Part shown: positions 62,799 through 64,000 of the stretch, piece after piece | How positions within the stretch are numbered: position 1 is the stretch's first letter | Layout: each line of letters opens with the position of its first letter | NCBI GenBank assembly: GCA_025360005.1 | Contig: JANYDA010000007.1 | Coordinates: forward strand, 1 to 64,000 | Origin: Fibrobacteria bacterium | GTDB lineage: Bacteria; Fibrobacterota; Fibrobacteria; UBA11236 | Length of the DNA: 64,000 nt | Direction: 5' to 3' | The notes under the pieces: generated by a model | What the model saw: the letters and a program-made list of their open reading frames with translations, nothing else | Told to the model about the DNA's origin: nothing | Databases searched by the model: none | Program-made: the position numbers and the translations under genes

Positions 62799-62816
62799 TA
62801 CGTATACTTATACGTA
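62799..62816 (+). promoter_or_regulatory. Palindromic operator and -10 of the toxin-antitoxin operon
   Basis: TACGTATA-CT-TATACGTA is a perfect eight-base inverted repeat with a two-base spacer, ending on the A of the antitoxin start codon (62816). It contains TATACT (62803-62808), a good -10 hexamer. With initiation 6-8 bases after the -10 the mRNA would be nearly leaderless. A ribbon-helix-helix dimer bound here would block RNA polymerase. Confidence 0.75.
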
Positions 62817-63073
62817 TGGGTAAATCAAAACGGGCGCAAATCCCCATGAATCCCGAGGAATACGAGCATCTCCGCCTTTTGGCGGAGCGGGAAGGAAAAT
62901 CCGTCGCGGAATTGGTACGTGTGGCGGTTGCGGCACGGTATTTCCTGCCAAGCGGTACGGACCAAAAGCAAAAAGCGTTGGCGAATTTGTTTTCCCTGCC
63001 TGCCATCCCGGTCGAGGATTGGGGACTAATGAAAAAGGAATTGTCCGAGCGTTATGGCCCCTCTCTTCCTTGA
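62816..63073 (+). CDS. Ribbon-helix-helix antitoxin, VapB-like
   Basis: 85 residues. The N-terminal KRAQIPMNPEEYEHLRLLAEREGKSVAELVRVAVAARY in pieces matches a CopG/Arc ribbon-helix-helix: a short strand RAQIPM, then two helices. The C-terminal 40 residues (PVEDWGLMKKELSERYG) would wrap and inhibit the toxin. No ribosome-binding site fits in front because the operator abuts the ATG. It overlaps the toxin gene by 20 bp. Confidence 0.85.
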   Translation: MGKSKRAQIPMNPEEYEHLRLLAEREGKSVAELVRVAVAARYFLPSGTDQKQKALANLFSLPAIPVEDWGLMKKELSERYGPSLP

Positions 63074-63473
63074 CGCGAATGTCTTCCTGTATGCCATGGG
63101 AAGCGAACATGCCGAGAAAGCTCCCTGCCGGAAGTTGCTCGAAATGGTGGCTGCCGGCAGGCTGGAGGCAGTCACCAGTTCCGAGGTGTTGCAAGAAGTG
63201 CTTTATGTCCGCCTAAGAAGGGGAAACCGGAACGATGCCTTGCTGGCGGTCCGCAGTATCCGGGAAATGGTCTCCGAGATCCTTTCCGTATCCGGAGAGG
63301 ACGTGATGTCGGCCTGTGAACTGCTCGCCCACTATCCTTCCCTCGACGCCCGGGATGCCATTCATGCAGCCGTAGCCAAAAGGATTCGGACCTCCGGAAT
63401 CGTTACCGTCGGTAAGGGTTTTGATGGTCTCGAGGGGTTGCGCAGGCTTACTCCGGCGCAAGCGGCGGCCTGA
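63054..63473 (+). CDS. PIN-domain toxin, VapC-like
   Basis: 139 residues. A metal-dependent RNase fold: Asp in FLDANVFLYAMG (residue 6), Glu in TSSEVLQEVLY (near 43), and Asp in LDARDAIHAAVA (near 98-101), followed by VGKGFDGLEGLRRL. These are the usual PIN acidic residues. The start overlaps the antitoxin gene by 20 bp. The target RNA is unknown. Confidence 0.88.
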   Translation: MAPLFLDANVFLYAMGSEHAEKAPCRKLLEMVAAGRLEAVTSSEVLQEVLYVRLRRGNRNDALLAVRSIREMVSEILSVSGEDVMSACELLAHYPSLDARDAIHAAVAKRIRTSGIVTVGKGFDGLEGLRRLTPAQAAA

Positions 63474-63486
63474 CGGCGCCGGCGGC

Positions 63487-64000
63487 CTACAACTCCGTGG
63501 TCGCCGCCAATACTTGCTCAATGGTGGTATCCCCCCGCAGCACCAACTCAATCCCCGCCTGCCGCAAGGTCTTCATGCCTTCCTTTTCCGCGCATGCCTG
63601 TATGTCCATGGTGGGCGCGTTCTTGAGGATGAGCTTCTTGATCTCGCGCGAGCAGTTCAGCATTTCGAAAATGCCGATCCGGCCCTGGTAGCCCACGCCG
63701 TTGCAGGTCACGCAGCCTTCGCCCATGTGGAACTTGACATCCGAACCGTTGATGCCGGGCAGGTGGAGCTGATCGATCATTTCCTGCGGCGGCGAATAGG
63801 GGACTTTGCAGCGCGAACAGATCTTGCGGACCAGGCGCTGGGCCACCACCAGGTTCAGGGAAGAGGCCAGTAGCAGGGGCGGGATGCCGATGTCGACGAA
63901 GCGGGCGATGGCGCTGGATGCGTCGTTGGTGTGCAGGGAGGAGAAGACCATATGGCCGGTCAGGGCCATCTTCACCGCGATGTCGGCGGTTTCGTTATCG
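63487..64000 (-). CDS. pilB: Type IV pilus assembly ATPase PilB, C-terminal part (cut by window edge)
   Basis: The last 170 or so residues of a PilB/GspE-type secretion ATPase; the gene begins beyond the right edge. Visible: the end of the Walker B/His-box region as DNETADIAVKMALTGHMVFSSLHTNDA in pieces, the arginine-finger part VVAQRLVRKICS, and the tetracysteine zinc site CSRC and CVTC (near 54 and 90 from the first visible residue) typical of PilB. It powers pilus extension. Both the toxin and this gene end within 14 bp of each other. Confidence 0.93.
   Translation of the reverse strand, partial: DNETADIAVKMALTGHMVFSSLHTNDASSAIARFVDIGIPPLLLASSLNLVVAQRLVRKICSRCKVPYSPPQEMIDQLHLPGINGSDVKFHMGEGCVTCNGVGYQGRIGIFEMLNCSREIKKLILKNAPTMDIQACAEKEGMKTLRQAGIELVLRGDTTIEQVLAATTEL

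Overview
The window comes from a GC-rich, Gram-negative, respiring bacterium, most likely a member of the Fibrobacterota or a close relative. The evidence is two TIGR02147-family regulators (a family I know mainly from Fibrobacter), many lipobox-bearing lipoproteins, a chitobiase-type beta-sandwich lipoprotein, secreted proteins ending in a type IX-secretion or FlgD-like C-terminal module, an AgmX/PglI-type TonB-like protein and a PilB ATPase. The phylum is inferred; no rRNA or other marker gene is present.

Left end (1-5.5 kb): the integrase-proximal part of a chromosomal integron. A tyrosine recombinase of the IntI type (4031-5518, +) points away from a cassette array on the minus strand. 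Four attC sites (135-298, 945-1081, 1702-1840, 3128-3284) and an attI crossover (3768-3774) delimit four complete cassettes and the start of a fifth. All share the R' core GTTATAC and all carry one extra base in the same arm, which fixes their direction. One cassette encodes an IS91-type transposase, one a membrane-anchored protein with a paralogue just beyond intI, one an unknown soluble protein, and the first has no convincing gene. The first and fifth cassettes share about 140 bp at their starts.

5.6-15.3 kb: small membrane or secreted proteins, a sugar-dehydrogenase-like propeller, an EboA-EboB pair without the rest of an ebo cluster, MsrA, and a PAS-PAS hybrid histidine kinase.

15.4-37.6 kb: complex I in two blocks. 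nuoABCDEFGHI (15435-23732) and nuoJKLMN (31589-37567) lie on the same strand but are separated by 7.9 kb. The intervening DNA holds two modules, each made of a TIGR02147 regulator translationally coupled to a lipoprotein gene, pointing away from each other around a small secreted-protein gene, plus a histidine kinase. A terminator without an upstream gene (26895-26935) suggests a small RNA.

37.6-47.9 kb: membrane proteins, a REP-associated-transposase-like protein whose catalytic residues all appear replaced, an unknown 530-residue protein with two perfect DnaA boxes in its upstream region, a MarR-pirin-nitroreductase cluster, a DUF2156 protein, and two tandem PQQ-type sugar-dehydrogenase-like proteins.

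47.9-64 kb: fumarase C, a beta-barrel-like protein, an ABC-F protein with a degenerate second Walker A, a HigA-type antitoxin without its toxin, a diheme cytochrome, a giant Lhr-type helicase, envelope proteins, a VapBC-type toxin-antitoxin pair whose palindromic operator runs into the start codon, and the 3' part of pilB cut by the window edge. No rRNA, tRNA or CRISPR array was found.
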